From the NCBI GenBank assembly GCA_007126655.1, contig SLAV01000288.1:1-58080 (forward strand): DNA of 58,080 bases. Direction: 5' to 3'. Below the pieces are notes generated by a model. The model made no database searches. It had not been told where the DNA came from and saw only the letters and a program-made list of their open reading frames with translations. Shown one piece after another: positions 45,662 through 54,473 of this stretch. This DNA is from Haloferula sp. (GTDB taxonomy: Bacteria; Verrucomicrobiota; Verrucomicrobiia; Verrucomicrobiales; Akkermansiaceae). The stretch's first letter is position 1. Each line of letters opens with the position of its first letter. The translations under genes were made by a program, and so were the position numbers.

Positions 45662-46336
45662 ATGAAGCCGGAAATCACGGATTCCGGACAGGTGCGCCGC
45701 ATCGTGTTCATCTTGTGTGACGGGTCGAAGTTTTCCGGTAAACTGCCCGATGTGTTGGGCAGGTCCGGCATGGACGTGCGGCGGATCGGACAACCGGACG
45801 ATCTCCGCGGTTTGCGCGCACCACAATCGCCTGCCTGCCTGCTTTGCATGGGTGGGGGGGACGGGGCGGGCGCTCTGGCGGATGCGGTGATCGCGGGGAT
45901 CGGCGAGCGGCATCTGCCCCTGCCCGTCGTGTTTCTCGCGGAGCGCTGGGACTTGCGAACGGCGGTTCGCCTGATGAAGAGCGGCGCGAGCGACGTGGTC
46001 TCATACGCGGATCGTGGCGTGGACGTGGCGTCCATCATCGAGCGCGCGATTCATGAGGCGCTCGCCGGGTGGGCGCGCGCCCGCGCGGTTGCGGATGCGA
46101 AGGCACGCATGGCGAGCCTTTCCGACCGCGAGCGCCAGATCATCGGTCTTGCCCTTCAGGGTCTGCTCAACAAGGAGATTGCCGACGAATTGGGTCTCGC
46201 GCTGGTGACCATCAAGATCTATCGGGCGAAGGCGATGAGGAAAATCGGTGCGGGCAACGCGACCGAAATGGGCCACATCGCGGCCCTGGCCGGATTGTGT
46301 TCCGGGCATGCGGGCGTCACGTCTCACTCTGGATGA
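45662..46336 (+). CDS. LuxR-type regulator with a degenerate receiver domain
   Basis: A 224-residue FixJ/NarL-type protein. The C-terminus (about 150-210) is a LuxR helix-turn-helix (LSDRERQIIGLALQGLLNKE, then ALVTIKIYRAKAMRKIG). The N-terminal 115 residues align with a receiver fold but the acidic pair is CDG, the phospho-acceptor position reads Met (CLLCMGGG) and the conserved Lys is missing, so it cannot be phosphorylated in the normal way. The ATG at 45662 is used; a GTG at 45590 directly after the barrel gene's stop is also possible. Its 3' end overlaps the TPR-like gene on the other strand by 20 bases. Confidence 0.85.
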   Translation: MKPEITDSGQVRRIVFILCDGSKFSGKLPDVLGRSGMDVRRIGQPDDLRGLRAPQSPACLLCMGGGDGAGALADAVIAGIGERHLPLPVVFLAERWDLRTAVRLMKSGASDVVSYADRGVDVASIIERAIHEALAGWARARAVADAKARMASLSDRERQIIGLALQGLLNKEIADELGLALVTIKIYRAKAMRKIGAGNATEMGHIAALAGLCSGHAGVTSHSG

Positions 46337-48071
46337 GCGAGGTGAATTTGCGGCGTTCGAAGGATTGCAGCTCGTCCCAGGGGAAGTTGGCGAGGGCGGG
46401 GTGGTCGGCGGTGATTTCACCGGTCAGCAGGCGGGTGACGAGAAAGACGATCCGGAACGGCGGCGAAAGCGATTCGACCTCATGATCAAACGGCCGTAAA
46501 ACGCGGGATGCCTGTTCGGGATTTCCGGCGCAGAGGTGGGCTGAGGCGAGGGTGGTGTGGATCGGCAATTCGTCGGGAAAAGACTTGGCCAGCCTTTCGA
46601 GTGGCTCGATCACGATGGCGGGATCCATGGCGTCGGTGAGCGCCGATATGTAGGCGAACTGGGTCAGCAGGACCGGGTTGGCCGGCTCGAAGTTGAGGTA
46701 GATTGCGCAGATTTCGAACAGGGTGTGGTCGCGGTTGCTATTGGCGAGTGTCTGATAGACGTGCTTGATGTCCTCGTAGAGTGGCAGCGGGCCGTTGCCG
46801 TTGCGAATCGCCTCGGTCATGGCCTCAACGGCGATCTCCCGGAGGCCGGCACGCATTGCGATGCGATGCATTTCGATCAGCGCGCGGTTGGTGGGATCGG
46901 AACGGGCTTCCGCAATGGCGGAGCGCCAGGATTCACCGCGCGTGGCGGAGTCCCCGAGCTTTGCCGCGGCAACCGCGCGATGTGTCAGCGAGAGGTGTGG
47001 CGGCAGATGCATCGCGGCGGCATCTTCGTCGAGCAGTTCGATCAGTGTTTCCCAGGCGTTGGCCTGCCAGGCCGCATCGAGCAAAACCGGCATCAGATCC
47101 GGGTCGGATTCGATGCGGGCGGGTGGAAACGCTTCGAAGAGCGCCTCATGCAGGCCCGCGTCACGCAGGAAATTGGCCAGATCGACGGGCGCGCGATCGC
47201 GCCATTTTTCCACCAGTGTGTTGATTTCCGGCGCGGCTCGTTGGGGTGTGTTGGCGAGGTCGATCCTGGCTGCCGCGAATGTGAGGCGCGCAGGGTCGGC
47301 CTGGCCCGGGGCATCCATCAGCTGTTGGATCGCCTGCGAGAGCAGGTCGTCACGCAGGTTGGGAATCGGGATGGATTCGAGCACATCGAGCCATTTCGAA
47401 GTGTCGGTGGTGTTGCCGTTCGCCTCCGCGAGGGAGCGGGCGATCATTCGCCGGGCTTCGGCGAATCCTTCTTCGCGTCCACTGGCGACGAGCAGCCGTG
47501 CGAGGCGGGTGCGAAGGCGGTCGTCGCGCGCGTCTTCCGGGACGGCGAGGAGCACCTGCGCGCTTTCGCCGAACCGTTGCTCGGTCATCAGGCGGTCGGA
47601 AAAGGCGATGGCGAATTCCGGGCGGGTGCGTTCGTCTTCGTCGAGCCTGGAGGCCCATGCCTGGCCGGCAAGGCCGAGGGGCATGGAGGCGGCGATCTGC
47701 ACGAAGCCGGTGTGGCGGTCTTCCTGGGTGGCATCCGGATGTGAGAGCAGGCTGTTCGCGATCTGGCCGTGGCGGGGGTCGGTGAGGTGCCGGGTCGCCC
47801 GTTCGAGGATGCGCAGCGCCTCAAGGCTCCTGCCACCGGAACGCAGCACGGTGAGCGAGAGGTCGCGGGCTTCCAGCATGCGGTCGGCTTCGTCGGCGCG
47901 GTGTGCGGCGACGAGGATGCGCTCCATCCGCCATTCCCTGAAGAGGCGGTAACCCGGGCCGATGACGATCAGGGTGGCGATCGCGAGGATCATGAGCATG
48001 GCGGCGAGCCGGATCAATGGATGCAGATTCATCCATTGGCTGTGAAGGCTGGAGAGTTTGCTACGGGGCAT
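46317..48071 (-). CDS. Membrane-anchored TPR-like protein of the exosortase locus
   Basis: A 584-residue protein with one transmembrane helix (about residues 18-42) and helical repeats throughout the rest, compatible with TPR or similar units. TPR proteins of this kind are regular members of exosortase loci. It follows the exosortase gene by 55 bases on the same strand. No catalytic motif was seen. An internal ATG 13 codons downstream is also possible. Confidence 0.75.
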   Translation of the reverse strand: MPRSKLSSLHSQWMNLHPLIRLAAMLMILAIATLIVIGPGYRLFREWRMERILVAAHRADEADRMLEARDLSLTVLRSGGRSLEALRILERATRHLTDPRHGQIANSLLSHPDATQEDRHTGFVQIAASMPLGLAGQAWASRLDEDERTRPEFAIAFSDRLMTEQRFGESAQVLLAVPEDARDDRLRTRLARLLVASGREEGFAEARRMIARSLAEANGNTTDTSKWLDVLESIPIPNLRDDLLSQAIQQLMDAPGQADPARLTFAAARIDLANTPQRAAPEINTLVEKWRDRAPVDLANFLRDAGLHEALFEAFPPARIESDPDLMPVLLDAAWQANAWETLIELLDEDAAAMHLPPHLSLTHRAVAAAKLGDSATRGESWRSAIAEARSDPTNRALIEMHRIAMRAGLREIAVEAMTEAIRNGNGPLPLYEDIKHVYQTLANSNRDHTLFEICAIYLNFEPANPVLLTQFAYISALTDAMDPAIVIEPLERLAKSFPDELPIHTTLASAHLCAGNPEQASRVLRPFDHEVESLSPPFRIVFLVTRLLTGEITADHPALANFPWDELQSFERRKFTSLIQSET

Positions 48072-48126
48072 GTCTTGATTCGGATACGCGGCTGGGGGGC
48101 GACTGTTGCGGAAATGGTGTTGGGTT

Positions 48127-49026
48127 TCAGGTGTTGTTGTTCCGGTCCACCCGCACGCGGCGCAGGCGGCGGCGGGGTTTTGCATCACCGAGCCAGCCGG
48201 AGACGAGGAAGAAAAACGCCGCGCTGACGAGGAATGCGAGCACGCCGAGCCAGTCGTGGGCGCGGTCGAAGGCTTCCACGCCGTGGTCGAAACGGATCGT
48301 TGCCAGCGCCCAGGTGCGCACGGTGTTGACCAGGAAGGCCGCGCCGCAGGCGATGACCAGAAGGAGCGCCACCCTGGAGGCACGCATGCGCTGGAGTTCG
48401 GCGAAAAACCAGGTGGCCATGACGAAGCTCTGGAACGACCTCACGCCACTGCAGCCATCGGTCACCTCGACGGAAAAACCGTGCAGGATGATGCGCACAC
48501 CCTCGATTTCGACCGGCCGGCCGGACAATTGGAACCACTCGACCGCGGCGTGCATCACGGCGTGGGTGAGTTTTTCGACGAGGTGGTGCTCGATGGCGGT
48601 CGGCCACGGGATGGCGGACATGGCCAACAGCGTGATCCAGCAGAACGAGGCGGAGGTTTTCCAGCCGTGGGTGGCGGTGACGATGGCATGTCCGCAGGCG
48701 GCCGCTGTGACGGCGAGGAGGGCCATCGGGATTCGCCATGCGGGGTCGGCCTGGCCGAGGATGCGCAATGCGAGGAGCCATGGCACCAGGGCGATGGCCG
48801 CCACGAGGATCCACCGCCAGGGAAGGGGGGCGGCGGGGGATTCCAATGTGCGCCAGCGCCGTGCGAGCAGCCACAGCGCGGCGGGCGGGACGAACCAGCC
48901 GTAATCGTAGTATTCGCCATGACGCCAGCCGTATGAGGCGGCGATCATCGCGGGAACCCAGAGCGCGGCGACCAGCACGGGTGCGGTCCAGGCGGATTCC
49001 CGGCGCGGATTGGGTGGCGTGGGCAT
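48127..49026 (-). CDS. xrt: Exosortase
   Basis: A 299-residue inner-membrane protein with about eight helices and the full exosortase catalytic set: Cys192 in VEVTDGCSGVRSF, Arg237 in FLVNTVRTWAL, and His257 in RAHDWLG. It is a transpeptidase-like enzyme that recognises PEP-CTERM signals and is thought to join the cleaved protein to a surface glycan. The substrate is encoded at 42894-43715. The ATG at 49026 is preferred; a GTG at 49083 would add 19 residues. The sequence alone does not settle the exosortase subtype. Confidence 0.95.
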   Translation of the reverse strand: MPTPPNPRRESAWTAPVLVAALWVPAMIAASYGWRHGEYYDYGWFVPPAALWLLARRWRTLESPAAPLPWRWILVAAIALVPWLLALRILGQADPAWRIPMALLAVTAAACGHAIVTATHGWKTSASFCWITLLAMSAIPWPTAIEHHLVEKLTHAVMHAAVEWFQLSGRPVEIEGVRIILHGFSVEVTDGCSGVRSFQSFVMATWFFAELQRMRASRVALLLVIACGAAFLVNTVRTWALATIRFDHGVEAFDRAHDWLGVLAFLVSAAFFFLVSGWLGDAKPRRRLRRVRVDRNNNT

Positions 49027-49095
49027 GCGGAAAGTGCCGGAATGTTGCGGTGATGGATGGAAAACCAAGAAAGCACCGGTCACAAGTGCGGGCTT

Positions 49096-51054
49096 TTACC
49101 TGGCGAAGAGTTCCAGATCCTTGGGCGTGGAACCGTCCGGAGGTTGTTTATCCTGGTCCCCGGGCGGCGTTTCGACGGGTATCGATTGCAAACCGACGTT
49201 CCAGTGATGGATTTTCAGTTGATGCCGGGTGGCATAAGCCGTCAGCGTATCGAGCAGCTCGCGGGAAGGGTGATTGATGGCGACGATGATGCCGCGCAGC
49301 CCCCGGGTTTCGACCAGTTGCGGGATTTCAGAGATGCCGCCGAGGATTCGGAACGAACGCAGGCGGCGGCCGTGGAGTGCTTTTGATTCATCCAGAAAGC
49401 CGAGGATGCGCATGTCGGGATAGTCGCCGTGGGAGCTGGATTTGAGATGATCGAGGAAAAGCGTGCCGAAGTCGCCGGCTCCGAGCACCGCCACCGGGCC
49501 AAAGCCATCGGCGGCATCGTTTTCCGGCTGGCGCGGATTGCCGTGATAGGCTTCAAGCGCGTATTCGCGGCACACGTCGAGGAAGCCGCGCGGGATGCAG
49601 ATGGCGATGGATGCGAACACATGGGCGAGCAACGCCATGCGCAGGTTCGACCATTGCGTGTCACCCGCGGCAAGACTGAACAGGGTGAAAGTGGCCAGCG
49701 CGGCGATCAACAACCAGAAAAAGAGGCCGATCAGCTGGCGCATCGTCGCGCGGACCCAGAGCGTGAGGTGCACGCGTGCGAATAGCGTCGCAAGGCCGCC
49801 AAAGATGGTGAAAATGGCCGCGAACTGGAGCGGCGGAATGCCGGACGGGCGGGTCAGGAAATTGGTTTCGATGAGCACGGCGCACGACGCGGCGCAGACG
49901 AGCGCCAACAGGTCGTAGGCGAACAGGGAGACGGCCAGCATGCGGCTCCGGACCGGGAGCTTGATCGCCATGTGGATGACGCTGCCGGTTTGCACCAGCT
50001 CGACCCGTGCGAAGTGGCGGATGCCGACCAGGGCGACGATGATCAGGCCGATCAGTGAGAATACGAGCACCCGGTCCCCGAACATCATCGGCAGGAAGGC
50101 GAGCATCGCGAGCAGGATGGCGATTCCCTGGAGGATGAGCGCGACCTTGCGTTGCGATCCTTTCGAGTCGAGCAGGCGGTGGTGGAGGTGGTCGCGGTCG
50201 GCGTCGAAGATGCCGCTGGCGTCGTCCTCGCCGCGGAGTTTGCGGACGATCCGGCGCGCGCCGCGCCGCCAGATGGCGAGGAGCACATCGAGCAGCGGGA
50301 CGCCGGCCACGGCGATGGGAAGCAGGATCATGCCGGCGACGGCGCGGCGTCCGACGGCATCGGTGGCGGCGGTTGCGAGGAAGAGGCCGATGAGCATCGA
50401 GCCGGCGTCGCCAAGGAAGATGCGCGCCGGGTTGAAGTTGTATCTGAGGAAGCCGAGGATCGCACCACCCATGACGAGGAGGAGCAATGCGGCGTCGGTG
50501 CGTTCGTTGGAGAGGGCGATGCCGGCCAGGCCGAGGGTGGCGACCGCGGCCAGGCCGCCGCACAGACCGTCGAGTCCGTCGATGAGGTTGAACGCGTTGA
50601 TGAGCACCACCGCCCAGATGACGAAGGCGACCTTGTCGAGGCCGTCGGGCCATGAATCGGGAAACAGCCAGTTGTCGATCGGGTGGAGGGTCAGGAAAAA
50701 AATCGGAGCGAGGGCGTGCGCGCCCAATTTGATGAACGGCGTCAGCCCGTGGCGGTCATCGAGGATGCCGGCGATCATCAGCACGCCGGAGCTGGCGGTG
50801 AATGCGCCGAGCCACTTCCATGACAAGTTGCCACCTGGATCGATGAGGCCGGTGGCCAGGCCGGCGGAGATGACGATCAGGAAACTCAGCCAGATGGCGA
50901 TGCCGCCGGCGCGGGGGATCGGCGTTTGATGGATGCGGCGCGCGCCGGGCTGGTCCATCAGGCCGACCTTCGGTGCCAGGTGAATCATCATCCGGTTGAG
51001 GGCCACCGAGACGCATACGGCCAGGAGGGTGGCGATCACGAATTGAAAAAACAT
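49096..51054 (-). CDS. WecA-like HexNAc-1-phosphate transferase fused to a nucleotide-binding module
   Basis: A 652-residue protein of two parts. Residues 1-350 are a polyprenyl-phosphate sugar-1-phosphate transferase (WecA/MraY family) with the DD motif (about 99-100), AFNLIDGLDGLCGG, ARIFLGDAGSM and DRDHLHHRLLD. Residues about 370-500 hold further helices, and 515-620 form a Rossmann-like domain with VLGAGDFG (523-530) resembling the N-terminal part of WbpM/FlaA1-type sugar-nucleotide dehydratases, whose catalytic domain is absent. The first part would start lipid-linked glycan synthesis; the role of the second is unknown. Confidence 0.85.
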   Translation of the reverse strand: MFFQFVIATLLAVCVSVALNRMMIHLAPKVGLMDQPGARRIHQTPIPRAGGIAIWLSFLIVISAGLATGLIDPGGNLSWKWLGAFTASSGVLMIAGILDDRHGLTPFIKLGAHALAPIFFLTLHPIDNWLFPDSWPDGLDKVAFVIWAVVLINAFNLIDGLDGLCGGLAAVATLGLAGIALSNERTDAALLLLVMGGAILGFLRYNFNPARIFLGDAGSMLIGLFLATAATDAVGRRAVAGMILLPIAVAGVPLLDVLLAIWRRGARRIVRKLRGEDDASGIFDADRDHLHHRLLDSKGSQRKVALILQGIAILLAMLAFLPMMFGDRVLVFSLIGLIIVALVGIRHFARVELVQTGSVIHMAIKLPVRSRMLAVSLFAYDLLALVCAASCAVLIETNFLTRPSGIPPLQFAAIFTIFGGLATLFARVHLTLWVRATMRQLIGLFFWLLIAALATFTLFSLAAGDTQWSNLRMALLAHVFASIAICIPRGFLDVCREYALEAYHGNPRQPENDAADGFGPVAVLGAGDFGTLFLDHLKSSSHGDYPDMRILGFLDESKALHGRRLRSFRILGGISEIPQLVETRGLRGIIVAINHPSRELLDTLTAYATRHQLKIHHWNVGLQSIPVETPPGDQDKQPPDGSTPKDLELFAR

Positions 51055-51182
51055 GGGGGAATGCGGAGAGGATCAGGATGGCCGTGCGGTGATGTGAACG
51101 GGGTCACACCCGGGGCAGACTGGCATTGGAACGCCGGAAATTGGAAGCACAAATCCTGCCAACGGCCGGGACAATTCCCGGT

Positions 51183-51224
51183 AAAAAAAATCCGCCATGC
51201 ACCCGGGTGGGGTGGCAGGCGGAT
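51183..51224 (-). terminator. Rho-independent terminator after the GT4 gene
   Basis: On the minus strand atccgcc and ggcggat form the base of a long stem with complementary inner segments, followed by eight T. It lies 48 bases past the GT4 stop codon, so the upstream glycosyltransferase transcript ends here and wecA starts a new one. Confidence 0.8.
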
Positions 51225-51271
51225 GAGGAAATTGATGTTGCGCGGTGCAGGCACGCAGGTCGCGGCGGTCT

Positions 51272-52558
51272 TCAGCGCGGTGCGGCGAGAAGCGTCGCGG
51301 CGCGCGCGGCGTTGGGGCCGCGTTGGAAATGTGCGGCGGCGAATTCGGCGGCGGCGCCTCCGCGCGATTCGCGGACGTCCGGGTCTCGGGCCTCGTCGAT
51401 GGCCCGGGCGAGCGCGCGGGTGTCGCCGGGGGCGACCACCCAGCCGCCGCCGCTTTCGTCGATCCAGCGGCTGATTGCCGAGTGGCTGTCGCCGATGAAG
51501 ATCACCGGCCGTCCCGCGGTGAAGATGCCCTGGAGTTTGCTGGGCAGCATGGTTCCCGTCCATTTCGCATCCAGCGAGGCGAGATGGACGTCGGCGCTCA
51601 TGAGGTGGGTGTGGAGGATCTCCGCCGGGGCGTAATCGTGAAGTTCGACCGGGGCGTCCGGTCGTTCCGCCAGGAATGCCTCGATTTCGTCGCGCCGTTT
51701 CCCCGCGCCGAAGAAGACGAAGCGGGCCGGCGGCGGATGCCGCGCGGGAGTGCCGCGGATGACCTCGAGGATTTCGGAGAACCGGTGTCCGAGTCCCATG
51801 TTTCCAGAATACATCACGATCATCTGGTCGTCCGTCCAGCCCATTTCGCGGCGTCGCGCGGCGATCCGGGCCGCATTGTCTTCCTCGCGCCTTTGCTTGC
51901 GGGGTTCGGTGCTCCACAGGGGGATCCAGGCGGGTTCCGGGGCGGTGCCCCGTGTTTGCCGCGCGAGAGTCGCGGCCATGTCGGGGCCGAGGGTGAGCCG
52001 GGCGGCGGCGCGGTTGCCGCCGATGCCCCAGCCGGCAAGCCCTGCCAGCAACCGGTGCGGGATGCCGCTGTCGCGGAGCATGCCGTGCGCGACCATCACG
52101 TCGGGGTACACGTCCATCACCCAGTGGGCGTGGTCGCAGCCGAGCGGTTTCGACATCGCCCGCGCCAGCACCGCGAGGTATGGCGGGGTGGTGAGCGCGA
52201 CGATGCGGCCGGGCCGCGGGCGGATCACCGCGAGCCGGAATGCCACACCGAGGTAGTAGGACGCGTAATCCGCAAGCTTGCCGAGGAACGTGCCCCTGCC
52301 GAACCGTGTCGCGCGGATGCGGATGACGCGGCAGCCGGTGTCATTTCCGGTGGCGGGATCGGAGCGGTCCGCGGAATGGGCGTCACTGGGCCGGTCGCGC
52401 GCGGGCCTGGCTCCCGCCGCCTCCGCATATCCGCCCGCGGCGCAGATCACCGTGACCCGGTGGCCCTGCGACCGCAATTCCTCCACCACCGCCGCCAGCA
52501 TCACGCCGGTCGGCGCGGCATCGGGGGGATGATATTGGTTGAGGAAGACCAGGTGCAT
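51272..52558 (-). CDS. GT4-family glycosyltransferase (WcaI/WbuB-like)
   Basis: A 428-residue glycosyltransferase of the GT-B fold with a start typical of WbuB-like enzymes (MHLVFLNQYHPPDAAPTG), VMDVYPDVMVAHGM, the donor-site region VMYSGNMGLGHRF, and SKLQGIFTAGRPVIFIGD with an acidic residue-rich nucleotide site. It transfers a sugar from a nucleotide donor to a growing glycan. A low-complexity insert (about residues 45-75) is unusual. Confidence 0.88.
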   Translation of the reverse strand: MHLVFLNQYHPPDAAPTGVMLAAVVEELRSQGHRVTVICAAGGYAEAAGARPARDRPSDAHSADRSDPATGNDTGCRVIRIRATRFGRGTFLGKLADYASYYLGVAFRLAVIRPRPGRIVALTTPPYLAVLARAMSKPLGCDHAHWVMDVYPDVMVAHGMLRDSGIPHRLLAGLAGWGIGGNRAAARLTLGPDMAATLARQTRGTAPEPAWIPLWSTEPRKQRREEDNAARIAARRREMGWTDDQMIVMYSGNMGLGHRFSEILEVIRGTPARHPPPARFVFFGAGKRRDEIEAFLAERPDAPVELHDYAPAEILHTHLMSADVHLASLDAKWTGTMLPSKLQGIFTAGRPVIFIGDSHSAISRWIDESGGGWVVAPGDTRALARAIDEARDPDVRESRGGAAAEFAAAHFQRGPNAARAATLLAAPR

Positions 52559-52725
52559 TGGACGGGTGGGTGGTTACGGGTCACGCAAGACATGCGGACG
52601 GATGTCACTTGGACGGAATGCCAGCCTTCGCGCGGTGGCGCGCGAAGGAACACGCGGGGGCGCGTGTGGTCCCCCACCACCCACCGCACCCTGTCTCACC
52701 GCAGGTGGGCGTGTCGGAGCCGGGG

Positions 52726-53538
52726 TTATCGGGACGCCCTGCGCGCTTCACGGATTTTGACGGTGATGAGGAAGTCGTAGAATGCCTGGAGCATGCAGTA
52801 GGCGAAGCCGGGATAGCCGTCGAGGAATCCGCGTTTGGCGATGTAGAGGTAGAGGAATTTGGCGATCCAGCGGCCCGGCAACCGGGCGTGGATGCGCTTC
52901 ATCGCGCGCCGTCGTGCGATCCCGCCGCGCGGCAGATCGCGGAGGGGAATCGGGCCGGTGGTCAGCGCGGACGACTCCCGGGCCTCCTCGTCGGAATACC
53001 GGTTGTGTTTGGCGACCCACTCGGCGATGCCCTTGGAGAAGTTGAAGTGGTCGTATGCGGTGTGGATGTGGCCGACGCCGCGTTTGGCTTGATCCTCGCG
53101 CTGGCCGTGTCCGGCTTTGGCAAATCGTAATTCGCCGATTTTGAGGAACCGCACCTGGGGGTGGGGGTATTGGGTGGCGTGGCGGATCCAGCGTCCGAGG
53201 AAGATGATGCGGTTGGGCACAAAATAGGCGCTGTGTTGATCCCGCACCATGACCCGTTCACATTCCGTCCGCAATTCGTCGTTGAAGCGTTCATCCGCGT
53301 CGAGATGAAAGACCCACGGGTGTTTGAAGGCGATGTGGTCGAGCGCGTGGTTGCGCTGGGCTCCGAAGTCGTCGAACGCGCGCTCGAAAACCCGCGCGCC
53401 TTGCGTTTCCGCGATGTCGCGGGTGGCGTCGGTGCTGTGGGAGTCGAGCACGACGACGTCGTCGCACCATGCGACCGACCGGAGGCATTCGGGCAGGTTG
53501 TTTTCCTCGTCTTTGGTGAGGATGAGGATGGAGAACAT
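52726..53538 (-). CDS. GT2-family glycosyltransferase (WaaE/KdtX-like)
   Basis: A 270-residue enzyme with the GT2 start MFSILILTKDEENNLPECL, the segment VVVLDSHSTDATRDIA and the metal-binding DxD in FHLDADERF. The C-terminal half has HFNFSKGIAEWVAKHNRYS and a membrane-associated helix near the end (GFAYCMLQAFYDFLI), as in WaaE-type transferases. It probably extends the lipid-linked glycan. The ATG at 53538 is the natural start; the longer frame upstream has no similarity. Confidence 0.9.
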   Translation of the reverse strand: MFSILILTKDEENNLPECLRSVAWCDDVVVLDSHSTDATRDIAETQGARVFERAFDDFGAQRNHALDHIAFKHPWVFHLDADERFNDELRTECERVMVRDQHSAYFVPNRIIFLGRWIRHATQYPHPQVRFLKIGELRFAKAGHGQREDQAKRGVGHIHTAYDHFNFSKGIAEWVAKHNRYSDEEARESSALTTGPIPLRDLPRGGIARRRAMKRIHARLPGRWIAKFLYLYIAKRGFLDGYPGFAYCMLQAFYDFLITVKIREARRASR

Positions 53539-53594
53539 GAGGCGGACCGGGAAAACGGATGTGGCGGATGCAGCGGATGCTCCGGAGGCGCGGG

Positions 53595-54431
53595 TCAGCC
53601 GGCGGCACCGGCGTTGGCGCGGATGTGCGACGGGTCGAACATCGAGCACAGGACGACGCTGCGGGGGAAATCCTCCCAGAGTTTGCGCAGGGTCGCGGTC
53701 GGATCGAGTCCGCCGCGGTGGCGCATGGGCGAGAAGATGACATTCGGCGAGCCGGCGCGGGCCGATCGCGCGTTTTCGTAGTGTCCGGCGCCAGGGGACG
53801 CGTCGAACTGGAGGACATCGAAGGCGTCGATGATGGATTCGAGGGCGGGGAGTTGGCGCCAGCCGAATGCCAGGCCCCATGCGCGGATTTTGCCTTCGTC
53901 CTTGAGCCGGGCGGCGGTTTCGGAGAGTTCGTCGATGTGCGGGATTCCCGCGGTCGGCTCGTGGACGAAGAACAGGTCGAGGTGGTCGGTCTTGAGCGCG
54001 CGGAGGCTATGTTCGAGGTTGCCGCGCATTTCGGCGGCCGTGAGCGGCACGCGTTCGTGGAACGGGTCTTTGCGAGCCGGGGATTGCGGCGCGGGAGTGG
54101 TGGATTGACCGGGTGGGCCGCCACGGCGGGGGCGGATCGTGCGGACGAGTGGTTTGAGCGGGCGCAGCAGCGAGGCTTTCCAAGTCGCGCGGATGCCGAA
54201 TTTGCTGGCGATCACGACTTCGTCGCGGCGGCCGTGGAGGAACCGGCCGAGGAATTTTTCGGCCTCGCCGTATCCGTATGAGCGCGCGACGTCGAAGTGG
54301 GTGATGCCATGGTCGAGGGCGGTGCCGAGCGCGCGCTCCGCTTGTCCGGCACCGACCGCACCCAGGATGGGCGCGCAGCCGAACCCGAGGATTGACGATT
54401 GCACGCCTTGGGCGAGTTGGACGGTTTTCAT
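53595..54431 (-). CDS. Aldo/keto reductase
   Basis: A 278-residue NADPH-dependent oxidoreductase of the TIM-barrel aldo/keto reductase family with the catalytic tetrad visible: Asp and Tyr in THFDVARSYGYGEAE, Lys in IASKFG and His in LFFVHEP. An Arg/Pro-rich insertion (about residues 98-130) is unusual. It lies within the polysaccharide cluster and probably modifies a sugar or sugar-derived carbonyl; this is inferred from position. Confidence 0.88.
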   Translation of the reverse strand: MKTVQLAQGVQSSILGFGCAPILGAVGAGQAERALGTALDHGITHFDVARSYGYGEAEKFLGRFLHGRRDEVVIASKFGIRATWKASLLRPLKPLVRTIRPRRGGPPGQSTTPAPQSPARKDPFHERVPLTAAEMRGNLEHSLRALKTDHLDLFFVHEPTAGIPHIDELSETAARLKDEGKIRAWGLAFGWRQLPALESIIDAFDVLQFDASPGAGHYENARSARAGSPNVIFSPMRHRGGLDPTATLRKLWEDFPRSVVLCSMFDPSHIRANAGAAG

Positions 54432-54473
54432 GTGGGAGATGGTGGGGGTGGATGCGGGATCCGGAGGCAGTTG

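Noticed and set aside
51163-51180. Small hairpin ccgggacaattcccgg
   Set aside because: No T-run on either strand at the right side; the terminator at 51183-51224 explains the region.
52625-52648. Hairpin ccttcgcgc...gcgcgcgaagg between the two glycosyltransferase genes
   Set aside because: GC-rich stem without a T-run and no structured RNA family recognised; too little to call a terminator or ncRNA.
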